Source: Bacillota bacterium
Lineage (GTDB): Bacteria; Bacillota_C; Negativicutes; Sporomusales; Sporomusaceae
NCBI GenBank assembly: GCA_023441125.1
Contig: JAEZQV010000189.1
Location: 1-15,355, forward strand
DNA: 15,355 bases
Reading direction: 5' to 3'
Part shown: positions 7,657-14,765 of the stretch, in pieces
Position numbering within the stretch: the stretch's first letter is position 1
How the letters are laid out: every line of letters begins with the position of its first letter
Notes under the pieces: generated by a model
The model's database searches: none
Seen by the model: the letters and a program-made list of their open reading frames with translations, nothing else
What the model was told of the DNA's origin: nothing
Translations under genes and position numbers: made by a program

Positions 7657-8974
7657 TGTTTTGTTCCTCTCCTAAATCGTCTTGCCGCTCCCGTGCCATT
7701 TCCAATGCAATATCGAGCTTAAACATTTTACGGAGGGCGTCCTGATAATAATATTCCTTATCGGTGCCGGCCGTTTCATTCAGTCGGATAATGGGGTCGC
7801 GCAGCAGTTTGCGCACAATCATTTTGGACATATTTTCAAATATGCGCCGCTCCTCGGCCGTAACGTCCGGCAGCTTGGCCAGCGCCCGCTTGATTTCCCG
7901 CTGGCGGATCCGTTCCGCCTTATCGGTCAGGCGGGCCAGCGTCGGCCGGTAAGACAAATAGCGGAACCGTTCGATGATACCGGCCATTTCCTCGTCAATC
8001 AGGTGTTCGGCTTCTTTGGCCTCCTGCTCCCGGCCGCGCAAATTGGATTCGACAACCGCTTCAAGGTCGTCGATGTTATAGAGCGTTACCCCGGCAATAG
8101 CCCCTACCTCGGGCTCAATATCCCGGGGAACGGCAATGTCAATAAAAAAGATAGGCCGTCCCTGCCGCTTGGGCATAAGATGGGCAACATCCCAGGAATG
8201 AATAATATAATGCGGTGCGCCGGTTGAGGTAATCACAATATCCGCGTCAACGGCGCACTTCATACAGTTTTCAAAAGGGATGGCCACACCGCGGAACTTA
8301 TCGGCTAATGCCTGAGCCCGGTCAAAGTTGCGATTAGACACAAACACCGTTTTAACGCCGCTGGCTACCAGATGACGGGCGGTCAGCTCGCTCATCTCAC
8401 CGGCCCCCAGCACCAGGACATTCAGGTTGGTCAAGTCGCCCAGCACCTTTTTGGCCAGTTCCACTGCCGCATAGCTGACAGATACTGCACTATAGGCAAT
8501 GCGAGTGGTTGTCCGCACCTTTTTTCCTACCGCAATCGCCTTGTTAAACAAAGTATTCAGCACCGTGCTGGTAGTGCCGGCGATCCGCGCCAGGGCATAG
8601 GCGTTTTTTACCTGACTTAGGATCTGGCCTTCTCCCAGCACCAGCGAATCCAGGCTGGCGCTTACCCGAAAGAGGTGGCGCATACACTCTTCTTCCTGAA
8701 AATAGAACAAATAGTCATAGCTTGTCTCCGACAACACGCCGGGAGCCATGTGATCAAGAAACTCCTGCATCACCGGCAGGGCATCATCCGCATCGTCTAC
8801 AACGGCGTACATCTCGGTCCGGTTGCAGGTCGACAAAATAACGCATTCACGAATATCATCATACTCATGGAGACGCTTATAGGCTGCTTTGATTTGCTCT
8901 TCGGAAAAAGAGAAACACTCCCGGACTTCTACCGGGGCGGTTCTATGATTCAGGCCCAGTACAACAAGCTGCAT
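7619..8974 (-). CDS. hemA: Glutamyl-tRNA reductase
   Basis: This is the first dedicated step of the C5 pathway: NADPH-dependent reduction of glutamyl-tRNA(Glu) to glutamate-1-semialdehyde. It has 451 residues. The N-terminal GLNHRTAPVEVRE is typical, and the catalytic nucleophile is C50 in LSTCNRTEMY. GEGQILSQVK (114-123) is conserved, and the NADPH-binding fold starts at NVLVLGAGEMSEL (~185-197). A charged C-terminal dimerisation helix with KAERIRQREIKRALAKL follows. The ATG start has GAGGAGAG about eight bases upstream. Its start overlaps the end of sirC by 32 bases and its end overlaps hemC by 38. No haem-regulatory riboswitch or leader is visible before it. Confidence 0.97.
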   Translation of the reverse strand: MQLVVLGLNHRTAPVEVRECFSFSEEQIKAAYKRLHEYDDIRECVILSTCNRTEMYAVVDDADDALPVMQEFLDHMAPGVLSETSYDYLFYFQEEECMRHLFRVSASLDSLVLGEGQILSQVKNAYALARIAGTTSTVLNTLFNKAIAVGKKVRTTTRIAYSAVSVSYAAVELAKKVLGDLTNLNVLVLGAGEMSELTARHLVASGVKTVFVSNRNFDRAQALADKFRGVAIPFENCMKCAVDADIVITSTGAPHYIIHSWDVAHLMPKRQGRPIFFIDIAVPRDIEPEVGAIAGVTLYNIDDLEAVVESNLRGREQEAKEAEHLIDEEMAGIIERFRYLSYRPTLARLTDKAERIRQREIKRALAKLPDVTAEERRIFENMSKMIVRKLLRDPIIRLNETAGTDKEYYYQDALRKMFKLDIALEMARERQDDLGEEQNSETKTCHRYARQ

Positions 8975-9587
8975 GTCGTATTCTCTCCTCTGCTTCGCTA
9001 AACTTGCCGTGCTTTAGCAAATCAAGCGCCTCATGGTCAATAGTTTCCCGCCAGAACTGTTCCCGCTCGCCGGCTGTCGCCAGGCGGTTTTTCATTTCCG
9101 GCCTAAGCTTGGCAATAAGTGCCAGATACTGTCCGTATTCCGGTCCATAGCGGGCGGCGATTTCTTGCCGCAGCCGCCTGGCCAGGGCCGGACTGCCGCC
9201 ACCGGTCGATACGGTAAGCAACAGGTCCCCGTGCGCAACCTGGGCCGGCACAAAAAAATCGGACAACTCCGGGGCATCGGCCACGTTGACCAACGCCCCC
9301 GCCGCCCTGGCGTCCGCGGCGGCCTGCCTGTTTATCTCCTGCCGGTCGGTTGCACAGAAGACAAGAAAAAAGTTATCGACATTCCCCGGCGCGTACGCCT
9401 GCGGCTCCCAGAACAGTTGGCCGCTTGTGTGCAAAGCATGCAGTCCGGCAGTCAAATCCGGACTGAATACGCTTACTTGGGCGCCGGCGGCCAGCAAAGC
9501 CTTTACTTTCCGCTCGGCCACTGTTCCGCCGCCGACAACAGCACAGCGGCGCCCGGTCAATTTAAGATTAAGCGGGTATAACTCCAT
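8943..9587 (-). CDS. sirC: Precorrin-2 dehydrogenase (SirC/CysG-N/Met8-like)
   Basis: The enzyme uses NAD+ to oxidise precorrin-2 to sirohydrochlorin, on the way to siroheme or anaerobic cobalamin. It has 214 residues, close to SirC (~200). It begins with MELYPLNLKL, then the nucleotide-binding loop VVGGGTVAERK (17-27). VNVADAPELSDF holds D104, at the position of the catalytic/chelatase aspartate of CysG/Met8. STGGGSPALARRLRQEI (127-143) is the second conserved block. Whether it also inserts iron cannot be told; single-domain SirC proteins usually need a separate SirB/CbiK chelatase, and none is in the window. It is the first gene of the operon. The ATG has no good ribosome site of its own and sits directly after the TGA of a 15-codon frame, which may supply ribosomes. 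Confidence 0.92.
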   Translation of the reverse strand: MELYPLNLKLTGRRCAVVGGGTVAERKVKALLAAGAQVSVFSPDLTAGLHALHTSGQLFWEPQAYAPGNVDNFFLVFCATDRQEINRQAAADARAAGALVNVADAPELSDFFVPAQVAHGDLLLTVSTGGGSPALARRLRQEIAARYGPEYGQYLALIAKLRPEMKNRLATAGEREQFWRETIDHEALDLLKHGKFSEAEERIRHAACCTGPES

Positions 9588-9635
9588 TCACTTCACGTCC
9601 CGGACGAGTACTCTCTGCCACAAATATTTTATCAT
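9588..9635 (-). CDS. Possible 15-codon leader peptide abutting sirC
   Basis: ATG at 9635-9633 opens a frame reading MIKYLWQRVLVRDVK and stopping at TGA 9590-9588, directly before the sirC ATG (9587) and in the same frame. GGAG lies eight bases upstream (9647-9644), better than anything in front of sirC. Such a frame would couple sirC translation to its own termination. Against it, an alternative promoter (TTACCA, 18 bp, TAAAAT at 9631-9626) would start transcription inside it. It is a candidate only. Confidence 0.3.
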   Translation of the reverse strand: MIKYLWQRVLVRDVK

Positions 9636-9655
9636 ATTTCGCGCTCCAATGGTAA
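9626..9655 (-). promoter_or_regulatory. Candidate promoter of the tetrapyrrole operon
   Basis: On the minus strand TTACCA (9655-9650) is 18 bp from TAAAAT (9631-9626), an imperfect but plausible match, with a start near 9619. A perfect TTGACA lies upstream (9673-9668) just after a terminator U-tract, but no acceptable -10 box sits 16-19 bp from it. The operon must start in this gap, because an apparent terminator precedes it. Confidence 0.35.
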
Positions 9656-9674
9656 TTCTCCTTTATTTGTCAAG

Positions 9675-9716
9675 AAAAAAGCAAGATTGCCCGGCAATCC
9701 CGCCTGTTTGTCTTGC
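9675..9716 (-). terminator. Terminator of mrdA
   Basis: On the minus strand GATTGC-CGG-GCAATC (9699-9685) forms a hairpin. Outer bases GCAAGA (9716-9711) can also pair with TCTTGC (9686-9681). A run of six T (9680-9675) follows. It lies 54 bases after the mrdA stop codon. The stem is short but the U-tract is good. Confidence 0.65.
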
Positions 9717-9769
9717 CTGCGCCCGTCAATGCTGGGAGTAAACGGCATTGTAGCGCCACTCCCTGGTGT

Positions 9770-11584
9770 TTAATCCGTCCTGGGGGCCGGCGGCAGTGTT
9801 TTTTGCGGTATGGCAAAGTAGGCTTCCAAAACGCGGCGGGTAACCGGCGCTGCTGCCACCGAGCCCTCGCCGCCTTCTTCGACCAGAACGGCCATGGCAA
9901 TCTCCGGCTTCTCGGCCGGTGCGTAGCAGGCAAACCAGGAATGGGTAGTGCCGCGGCCGGTTTCCGAAGAGCCCGATTTGCCGGCGACCGTCCGGGGAAA
10001 CCCTTGAAAAACGGCGGCGCCGGTCCCACGGGCGGTGACGGCGCTCACACCCTGGTGCAGCGTATCCCATACTTCCGGCCGCAGATTTACGGTATGCAGC
10101 ACCTCGGGTTGCAGTTTTTCCGCCAGATTGCCGTCCGGCGTCAAGACTTTATCGACCAGCATCGGTTTATAGATAATGCCGTTATTGGCTATCGCCATTA
10201 AGAGCAGCGCCTGCTGCAGCGGCGTTACCAGATAATAGCCCTGGCCAATGGCCGCGATCAAGGTTTCGCCCGGATACCAGGGTTCCCCGTAGGTGGCCTG
10301 TTTCCATTCCAAATAAGGTACTACCCCCTGCTCTTCCCCTGCAAGCTGTATGCCGGTGACCTGCCCCAAGCCAAAGGTACGGGCATAGGCCGCCAGATTA
10401 TCGATGCCCAGCCGTCGTCCCAGCTCATAAAATACCGGGTCGCTGGACATGGCCAGTGCGTCGACAATGGTCAGCTTACCCAAGCCCTTGGGTTCCCAGC
10501 CGTAAAAACTCCAGCCATTCAGCACATAGACCCCTTTATCGTTGAAGATTTCCTGCGGATTGGTCAGATTCATCTGGAGCGCCGCCGCCGCTGTAACCAC
10601 CTTAAATACCGACCCTGGCGGATAGGTATTCTGAATAGCCCGGTTGTTGAGCGGGTGATTGGGGTTGGCAATAAGCTGATTCCAGTTCCGGCTGGTGATA
10701 CCGCCGGCAAACAGGTTGGGATCAAAGCCCGGATTGCTGGCCATGACCAATATGCCGCCGGTTTTCACATCCAGCACGACAACGGCGCCGCCTTTAGCCG
10801 GCTCACCCAGCTTGCGGCTGGCGTCCACCTGGGCAGCCAGCGCCTCTTCCGCCGCTTTTTGCAGATTGGCGTCCAAAGTCAGTACCAGCCCCTGGCCCGC
10901 CTTGGCCGGCTGGCTGCCCAGCGGCCGCACTTCCTCGCCGCCGGCATTGACTTCCAGCCGCTGACCGCCGTCGACGCCGCGCAGCACATCCTCCCATTCC
11001 CGCTCCAGCCCGTCCTTGCCTACCAGATCATCCGGATGATAACCCTGGCTTTTGCGGCGGCCATATTCTTCCTGGCTGATACTGCCGACAAAACCCAGAA
11101 CATGGGCGGCCAGTTCCTTATAAACGTAGTGTCTGACCGGGACGGCCTCGATAATGACCCCCGGCAGATAATCCTGCCGCTCCTCTACTTTGGCAATCAT
11201 AGTATCATCGGCATCCCGTTTGATGCGTACCGGCGTGTAAGGGAAGTCTTCATTGCCTTGCAGCAACTGATTAATTTCCTCGACCGTCAGGCCGGTAATG
11301 GCGGCCAATAGCGGGGTAGCCTCCTCCGGCCGGGTGTATTCATTGGGGATAATGGAAATGGCAAAACTCGGCCTGTTAGAGACAACAACGGCACCGTTTC
11401 TATCATACATGGTACCACGCGGCGCTTGAACGGTAATCTGTCTGGTACGGTTTTGCTCGGCAATTTTTTTGTACTGGGCCCCCTGAAACAGCTGCATCCA
11501 GCCCAGACGCAGCACCAGCAGGCTGATAATGGCGATCACGATCGCCGTTAATATTCTGATGCGATGACTTTTCTCATCCCACAT
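9770..11584 (-). CDS. mrdA: Penicillin-binding protein 2 (class B PBP, elongation transpeptidase)
   Basis: This membrane-anchored D,D-transpeptidase crosslinks peptidoglycan and normally works with the SEDS glycosyltransferase RodA during cell elongation. It has 604 residues from ATG 11582-11584, with AAAAGGAG six bases upstream. The longer open frame to 11662 runs into a terminator hairpin and is rejected. The order is a short cytoplasmic N-terminus, a membrane anchor (~11-30), a dimerisation domain starting APRGTMYDRNG (54-64), then the transpeptidase domain (~260-590). Active-site motifs are S325-V-F-K328, S380-S-D382 and K536-S-G538. KSG instead of KTG is usual in PBP2. The C-terminus ends in a short PPAPRTD tail. 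No rodA or mreBCD gene is next to it, which is common outside the mre locus but means the PBP2 label rests on sequence alone; a PBP3-type (FtsI) is less likely. Confidence 0.92.
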   Translation of the reverse strand: MWDEKSHRIRILTAIVIAIISLLVLRLGWMQLFQGAQYKKIAEQNRTRQITVQAPRGTMYDRNGAVVVSNRPSFAISIIPNEYTRPEEATPLLAAITGLTVEEINQLLQGNEDFPYTPVRIKRDADDTMIAKVEERQDYLPGVIIEAVPVRHYVYKELAAHVLGFVGSISQEEYGRRKSQGYHPDDLVGKDGLEREWEDVLRGVDGGQRLEVNAGGEEVRPLGSQPAKAGQGLVLTLDANLQKAAEEALAAQVDASRKLGEPAKGGAVVVLDVKTGGILVMASNPGFDPNLFAGGITSRNWNQLIANPNHPLNNRAIQNTYPPGSVFKVVTAAAALQMNLTNPQEIFNDKGVYVLNGWSFYGWEPKGLGKLTIVDALAMSSDPVFYELGRRLGIDNLAAYARTFGLGQVTGIQLAGEEQGVVPYLEWKQATYGEPWYPGETLIAAIGQGYYLVTPLQQALLLMAIANNGIIYKPMLVDKVLTPDGNLAEKLQPEVLHTVNLRPEVWDTLHQGVSAVTARGTGAAVFQGFPRTVAGKSGSSETGRGTTHSWFACYAPAEKPEIAMAVLVEEGGEGSVAAAPVTRRVLEAYFAIPQKTLPPAPRTD

Positions 11585-11637
11585 AGCTGTCTCCTTTTCT
11601 TCAGCGGCCTCCACCTTCTTAGTATCCCATAACTGGC

Positions 11638-11681
11638 AAAAAAAATAGCTTAGCTGCCGCAAAGCGGCAGCTAAGCTATTT
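11638..11681 (-). terminator. Terminator of the LCP-family gene
   Basis: A perfect 18-bp inverted repeat (11643-11660 and 11664-11681) has a three-base loop. On the minus strand eight T follow (11645-11638). It lies 15 bases after the LCP stop and 53 bases before the mrdA start, so mrdA needs its own promoter or read-through. I see no convincing -35/-10 pair in that gap. Confidence 0.92.
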
Positions 11682-11696
11682 ATCTGTTGTTATATA

Positions 11697-13085
11697 TCAT
11701 TGATTCAGATAGTCTTTACCCACGATTACCCGTACCACATTGGGCTTGCTGTCATCTTTGTTGACCTGCAGGGCATAACGGAATGGCAATGCGGTTAATT
11801 TGCCGCTAGCCTCGCTGCTGTTGGCAATAACCACGGTATTTTTATTGGCCGAACCGGTACCGGACACACTGACAACATCAAAACCCTGGCTGCGCAGCGT
11901 TGCCGCCATTTTGTCGCCGGCTTCCGGCACACCGCTGGCATTCACCACCTCAAAGCGCAGTTTGCCTTCGCCGGCCGGCTGCTTGGCTTCGGCCGCAACC
12001 GGTTTATCCGGTGCCTTGGGCTTATCCGGCGCTTTGGGATCGGTAACAGCGGCCGGTTTACTGTCTGCCGCCGGTTTCTTGGGTACGTCAATGATTTTCA
12101 TTTCCTGCGGAATGGAGCGCTCATACTGACTGGCCATGGCCCGCGCTTCCGCAACATATTTGGAGTCGGTGGTCATGCCTTGCGACCGCGCCACATAGCT
12201 GCGCAGCTCAGTGATATCCGGCAGCCAGTAGCTGATATCACTGATATAGGCCGGTTTTCCCGGTACAGTATCGGTCTTCAGCCCGGTTTTGGCCGCATCG
12301 TTTAAGAGCTTGCCCAAATTCAGCATTTCCGCCGTCGTCATATCCGTTTTGACCGCAGCGCCCACTTCCCGGATGACGGCTGGAATGCGCGGCAGAATAA
12401 ACGGACTGGTGACTTCTTTCAGAACGGCTTTGATAAAGTGCTGCTGCCGGGCAATCCGGCCGATATCGCCTTCTTCATCCCGGTAGCGCACATATTGAAT
12501 GGCCGTCCGTCCGTCCAGCTTCTGCTCGCCGGGTTTAAGATCGATTACCAGATTGTCATAGGGATCTTCATAATACATACGTTTTTCAACATCTACCGTT
12601 ACCCCGCCGATCGCATCCACAATTTTGTTAAAGGCGGCAAAGTTAATGAGGACGTAATAATCCATCGGAATACCCAGCAAGTCCTCCACCGCCCGCTGGG
12701 ACAGGGTGTGACCGCCTTCCGCATAGGCATGGTTGATCTTGTCCCAGCCATAACCGGGGATCTTGACCCTGGTATCGCGCGGTATGGACAATAGGGACAC
12801 CTGTTTTGTCGACGTATCCACAGTAACCACAAACATCGTGTCTGAACGCCCGACATCATCACTGCGTTCATCGACACCCAAGACCAGAATATTAACTTTA
12901 TGAGGCATGCCGGTAACAGCGGCGCCTGCCCGCCGGGCTTTCTCGAAGGTGCCGCCTGTTGCCCAGTAGTAAGTGGCTCCAGCCACACAAATAAACAATA
13001 GCATACAGGTAAATATGAGTAAAAACCGGTTGCGCCGGACTTTGCGCTGTTCTGTTAATCGTTTTTCGAGGCGTGATGTCGTCAA
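11697..13085 (-). CDS. LytR-CpsA-Psr (LCP) family protein with C-terminal LytR_C domain
   Basis: LCP proteins transfer undecaprenyl-linked glycopolymers to peptidoglycan on the outer face of the membrane. This one has 462 residues. A basic N-terminus (RLEKRLTEQRKVRRNR) precedes one membrane anchor (~21-42). The LCP catalytic domain (~61-225) shows ILVLGVDERSDDVGRSDTMF, SIPRDTRVKIP (R103, R106) and YVRYRDEEGDIGRIARQQHF, the conserved Asp/Arg set that binds pyrophosphate-lipid. A Lys/Pro/Ala-rich linker (~336-375) contains a tandem KAPDKP pair. The LytR_C domain (~376-462) starts at LRFEVVNASGV and contains GFDVVSVSG. The start appears to be TTG (13085-13083), with AAAGGGTGAT six to eight bases upstream; no in-frame ATG is near. 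It has its own promoter and terminator. In a diderm the acceptor polymer is uncertain. Confidence 0.92.
   Translation of the reverse strand: MTTSRLEKRLTEQRKVRRNRFLLIFTCMLLFICVAGATYYWATGGTFEKARRAGAAVTGMPHKVNILVLGVDERSDDVGRSDTMFVVTVDTSTKQVSLLSIPRDTRVKIPGYGWDKINHAYAEGGHTLSQRAVEDLLGIPMDYYVLINFAAFNKIVDAIGGVTVDVEKRMYYEDPYDNLVIDLKPGEQKLDGRTAIQYVRYRDEEGDIGRIARQQHFIKAVLKEVTSPFILPRIPAVIREVGAAVKTDMTTAEMLNLGKLLNDAAKTGLKTDTVPGKPAYISDISYWLPDITELRSYVARSQGMTTDSKYVAEARAMASQYERSIPQEMKIIDVPKKPAADSKPAAVTDPKAPDKPKAPDKPVAAEAKQPAGEGKLRFEVVNASGVPEAGDKMAATLRSQGFDVVSVSGTGSANKNTVVIANSSEASGKLTALPFRYALQVNKDDSKPNVVRVIVGKDYLNQ
12000..12035 (-). repeat. Tandem 18-base repeat in the LCP linker (two KAPDKP units)
   Basis: Two adjacent, diverged 18-base copies (12018-12035 and 12000-12017) encode identical hexapeptides KAPDKP, residues 351-362 of the LCP protein. 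The DNA copies differ mostly at synonymous positions, so the duplication is not recent or the peptide is under selection. The linker probably spans the space between the membrane-near catalytic domain and the LytR_C domain. Confidence 0.7.
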
Positions 13086-13130
13086 GCCACGATCACCCTT
13101 TCATCGTCTATTTGCAGCATCTTTACATAA

Positions 13131-13163
13131 CAAGACAAGCCCCCGCACCGGGGACTTGTCTTG
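13131..13163. promoter_or_regulatory. Dyad at the transcription start of the LCP gene
   Basis: CAAGACAAG (13131-13139) and CTTGTCTTG (13155-13163) are perfect inverted arms. After one C/A mismatch the stem continues as CCCCG (13141-13145) with CGGGG (13149-13153) around a three-base loop. No U-tract follows on either strand. It covers the start of transcription (~13158) predicted from the adjacent promoter, so it could be an operator or a 5'-end hairpin that stabilises the mRNA or affects its translation. Confidence 0.55.
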
Positions 13164-13164
13164 A

Positions 13165-13194
13165 AGTATAGCAAATAATGTAGTTTTTCGTCAA
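13165..13194 (-). promoter_or_regulatory. Promoter of the LCP-family gene
   Basis: On the minus strand TTGACG (13194-13189) is 18 bp from TATACT (13170-13165); each box matches the sigma-A consensus at five of six positions. Transcription would start near 13158, giving a leader of about 70 bases. Confidence 0.7.
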
Positions 13195-13211
13195 GAACTT
13201 TTTGGGTGATA

Positions 13212-13511
13212 TTACAGTTTATCTGTAACTGCTTTGATTTTTCCGGCCATGGTAATTTCCTTGTCCCGCCGGTCATCGATCCGGATTGTGGTCGACACCC
13301 GCTGGGCCCCGGCCGCAAACGGCGTCTCGTGCATCTGGCGGATCACCTCCAGGATGCGGTCAAGCTGGCCTTCAATGATTGTCGACATGGGGGTCAGCTG
13401 GTACGTGAGGTCTGTGGCCTGTTCCAGCGGCTTGTGGCAGCCGGCCACATACTGACTGACACTGGGGGAACCCGTACCTAAGGGGACAATGGTAACTTCC
13501 ACAACAGCCAT
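13212..13511 (-). CDS. MTH1187/UPF0045 family thiamine-binding protein
   Basis: This is a 99-residue protein of the UPF0045 (MTH1187, YqgV-like) family, small ferredoxin-like-fold proteins that form tetramers and are reported to bind thiamine or a related pyrimidine. Family features are the N-terminal [31 protein letters not shown] and a C-terminal [14 protein letters not shown] strand. The protein is probably cytoplasmic; its biological role is not established. The ATG has CGGAGGCG nine bases upstream. It lies between the GH18 gene and the LCP gene on the same strand but shows no functional link with them. No thiamine (TPP) riboswitch fits into the 52 bases before it. Confidence 0.9.
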   Translation of the reverse strand: MAVVEVTIVPLGTGSPSVSQYVAGCHKPLEQATDLTYQLTPMSTIIEGQLDRILEVIRQMHETPFAAGAQRVSTTIRIDDRRDKEITMAGKIKAVTDKL

Positions 13512-13563
13512 CGCGTTTCGCCTCCGAAATTTGCTTTTTCTTCTTTGTTATTCGCTGCCGGCA

Positions 13564-13591
13564 GAAAAAAACCTGCCGTGCTTACGGCAGG
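13564..13591 (-). terminator. Terminator of the GH18 lipoprotein gene
   Basis: An 8-bp GC-rich stem (13572-13579 with 13584-13591) has a four-base loop. On the minus strand seven T follow (13571-13564). It lies seven bases after the stop codon of the GH18 gene. No clear promoter is visible between it and the next gene (start 13511), so partial read-through is likely. Confidence 0.88.
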
Positions 13592-13598
13592 ACAGTGG

Positions 13599-14696
13599 CT
13601 ATTGACCCTTGGGGAATTTTTTGTCGATAACGCCCCAGATTTCCGGCTGCTCCTGGCCCAAACGCCAGATAGCGATCCCGGCCGGGTTATATTTGGCGAC
13701 AATATCGAGCTTAGCAGCCGTACTTTTGTCGTTTTCAAACCAGACTTCGTGATTCTTATATTTAAACCACGGCGCCTGCGCCTTGTCGTCATAATTTATT
13801 TTGACGCCTTGTTTTTCAGCCAGCACAATGGCGTCCACGTATTTTATCGTTTCGCCCTCTTTGCCTACCCAGTCATAACCGTAAGCGCCCACGCCAATAA
13901 TGACTTTATGCGGACCGCCGCTTTGCTCGATGGCATATTTGATATTTTTCTCATACCAGTCGAGCGGGGCAATCGGACCGGGCTCGGAAGTCGCCCAGTG
14001 CTTGTCATAGGTCATGATTTGCAGAAAGTCGGTATTTTTGGCCAAGGCCGGATAGTCATAGGCGCCGGAAACATCCTCCGCCACATCCACCTGGGGAAAC
14101 ACCGAGATAATAACCTGCTTATTGATGGCCTTCAGTTTGGGATACAATTCAGCCATAAAGGCCGTGAGATTATCTTTATGCTTGGGCGGCAGCAGTTCAA
14201 AATCAATATTGATGCCGTCGTAGCCCTTTTCCTGCACCAGCTTGACAATACTGTCGGTTACTTTGGTGCGAACGGCCGGATCTCCCAGGACCGTATCGGT
14301 CGAACCGGTCTTATTGGTCACCAGCGGATATATGCTAAGTCCCAGCTGACGGGCCGTGTCTAATACCAGCTGGCTGTCTTTAGCCTCTAAGGTACCGTCT
14401 TTGGTGGCCCGGTACCAGAAAGGCCCTACCGCCGTCAAGCTCTTGCCATGGGCTTTCATACTGGGGAAAGAGCCGGTTTGATCCGGTGTACCCGGCCACG
14501 GATTTTCATAATATCCAATGATCATTCGCGGCGGCATAGCAACATTCCCTGGCGCTCCCTGCTGGGTTTGATCGCCGGGCAGCGGTTTGGGGGCCGGTTT
14601 TTTGGCGGTACTGCAGCCGCCGGCGAAAACAGCGGCAATGACAACCAGTACGAGGAGAGCACCTGCCAATATTTTATAGCCATTATGAACGCGCAA
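13599..14696 (-). CDS. Glycoside hydrolase family 18 lipoprotein, spore cortex-lytic (YaaH/SleL)-like
   Basis: GH18 enzymes cleave beta-1,4 bonds next to N-acetylglucosamine; the bacterial YaaH/SleL/CFLE group acts on peptidoglycan or spore cortex. From TTG 14696-14694 the protein has 365 residues. A short basic N-terminus precedes a hydrophobic stretch (9-24), and VFAGGC gives a lipobox with C28, so the mature protein is probably a membrane-anchored lipoprotein. A Pro-rich spacer (~33-50) follows. The GH18 barrel shows IIGYYENPW, then DGINIDFE (160-167), the DxxDxDxE signature with catalytic E167, IMTYDKHW (~227-234) and a closing GIAIWRLGQEQPEIW. LysM domains, usual in SleL, are absent. The start is uncertain: TTG 14735 and GTG 14705 are also in frame, but only TTG 14696 has a well-spaced ribosome site (AAAGGGTGA, five bases). 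That site lies in a long hairpin. Confidence 0.88.
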   Translation of the reverse strand: MRVHNGYKILAGALLVLVVIAAVFAGGCSTAKKPAPKPLPGDQTQQGAPGNVAMPPRMIIGYYENPWPGTPDQTGSFPSMKAHGKSLTAVGPFWYRATKDGTLEAKDSQLVLDTARQLGLSIYPLVTNKTGSTDTVLGDPAVRTKVTDSIVKLVQEKGYDGINIDFELLPPKHKDNLTAFMAELYPKLKAINKQVIISVFPQVDVAEDVSGAYDYPALAKNTDFLQIMTYDKHWATSEPGPIAPLDWYEKNIKYAIEQSGGPHKVIIGVGAYGYDWVGKEGETIKYVDAIVLAEKQGVKINYDDKAQAPWFKYKNHEVWFENDKSTAAKLDIVAKYNPAGIAIWRLGQEQPEIWGVIDKKFPKGQ

Positions 14697-14760
14697 AACT
14701 GTCACCCTTTCCGTTACTATTGTTGAGATTCTCAATCATAGTATTGGCCGGGTGACAGTT
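14697..14760 (-). promoter_or_regulatory. Long stem-loop that sequesters the ribosome site of the GH18 gene
   Basis: On the minus strand AACTGTCACCC (14760-14750) pairs perfectly with GGGTGACAGTT (14707-14697). Inside, 14742-14730 and 14728-14716 pair at 11 of 13 positions with a one-base centre. The 3' arm contains the ribosome site GGGTGA and ends at the base before the TTG start. The 5' arm begins five bases after the stop of the upstream gene (14768-14766). A run of only four T follows the stem, so it may also act as a weak terminator. Confidence 0.6.
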
Positions 14761-14765
14761 CTTAT

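Noticed and set aside
9668..9673. Perfect TTGACA (minus strand) as the -35 box of the tetrapyrrole operon
   Set aside because: No acceptable -10 sequence occurs 16-19 bp downstream; at 17 bp it reads ATTGGA. It may be chance next to the mrdA U-tract.
10655..11311. A 218-codon open frame on the plus strand
   Set aside because: It is antisense to the mrdA transpeptidase region, with no recognisable domain and no ribosome site; shadow of the real gene.
11585..11662. A 26-codon upstream extension of mrdA
   Set aside because: It would begin inside the LCP-gene terminator; ATG 11584 has a strong, well-spaced AAAAGGAG.
13212..13228. Small inverted repeat TTACAG/CTGTAA as a terminator of the UPF0045 gene
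   Set aside because: It lies within the last codons, the stem is only six AT-rich pairs, and no U-tract follows on the minus strand.
13545..14363. A 272-codon open frame on the plus strand
   Set aside because: It lies wholly opposite the GH18 gene, whose catalytic motif and terminator are clear. It resembles no family, and long antisense frames are expected at this codon bias.
14723..14735. TTGAGA-T-TCTCAA as a Fur-type iron box
   Set aside because: It does not match the 7-1-7 TGATAAT pattern, and it is explained as the apex of the larger 14697-14760 stem-loop.
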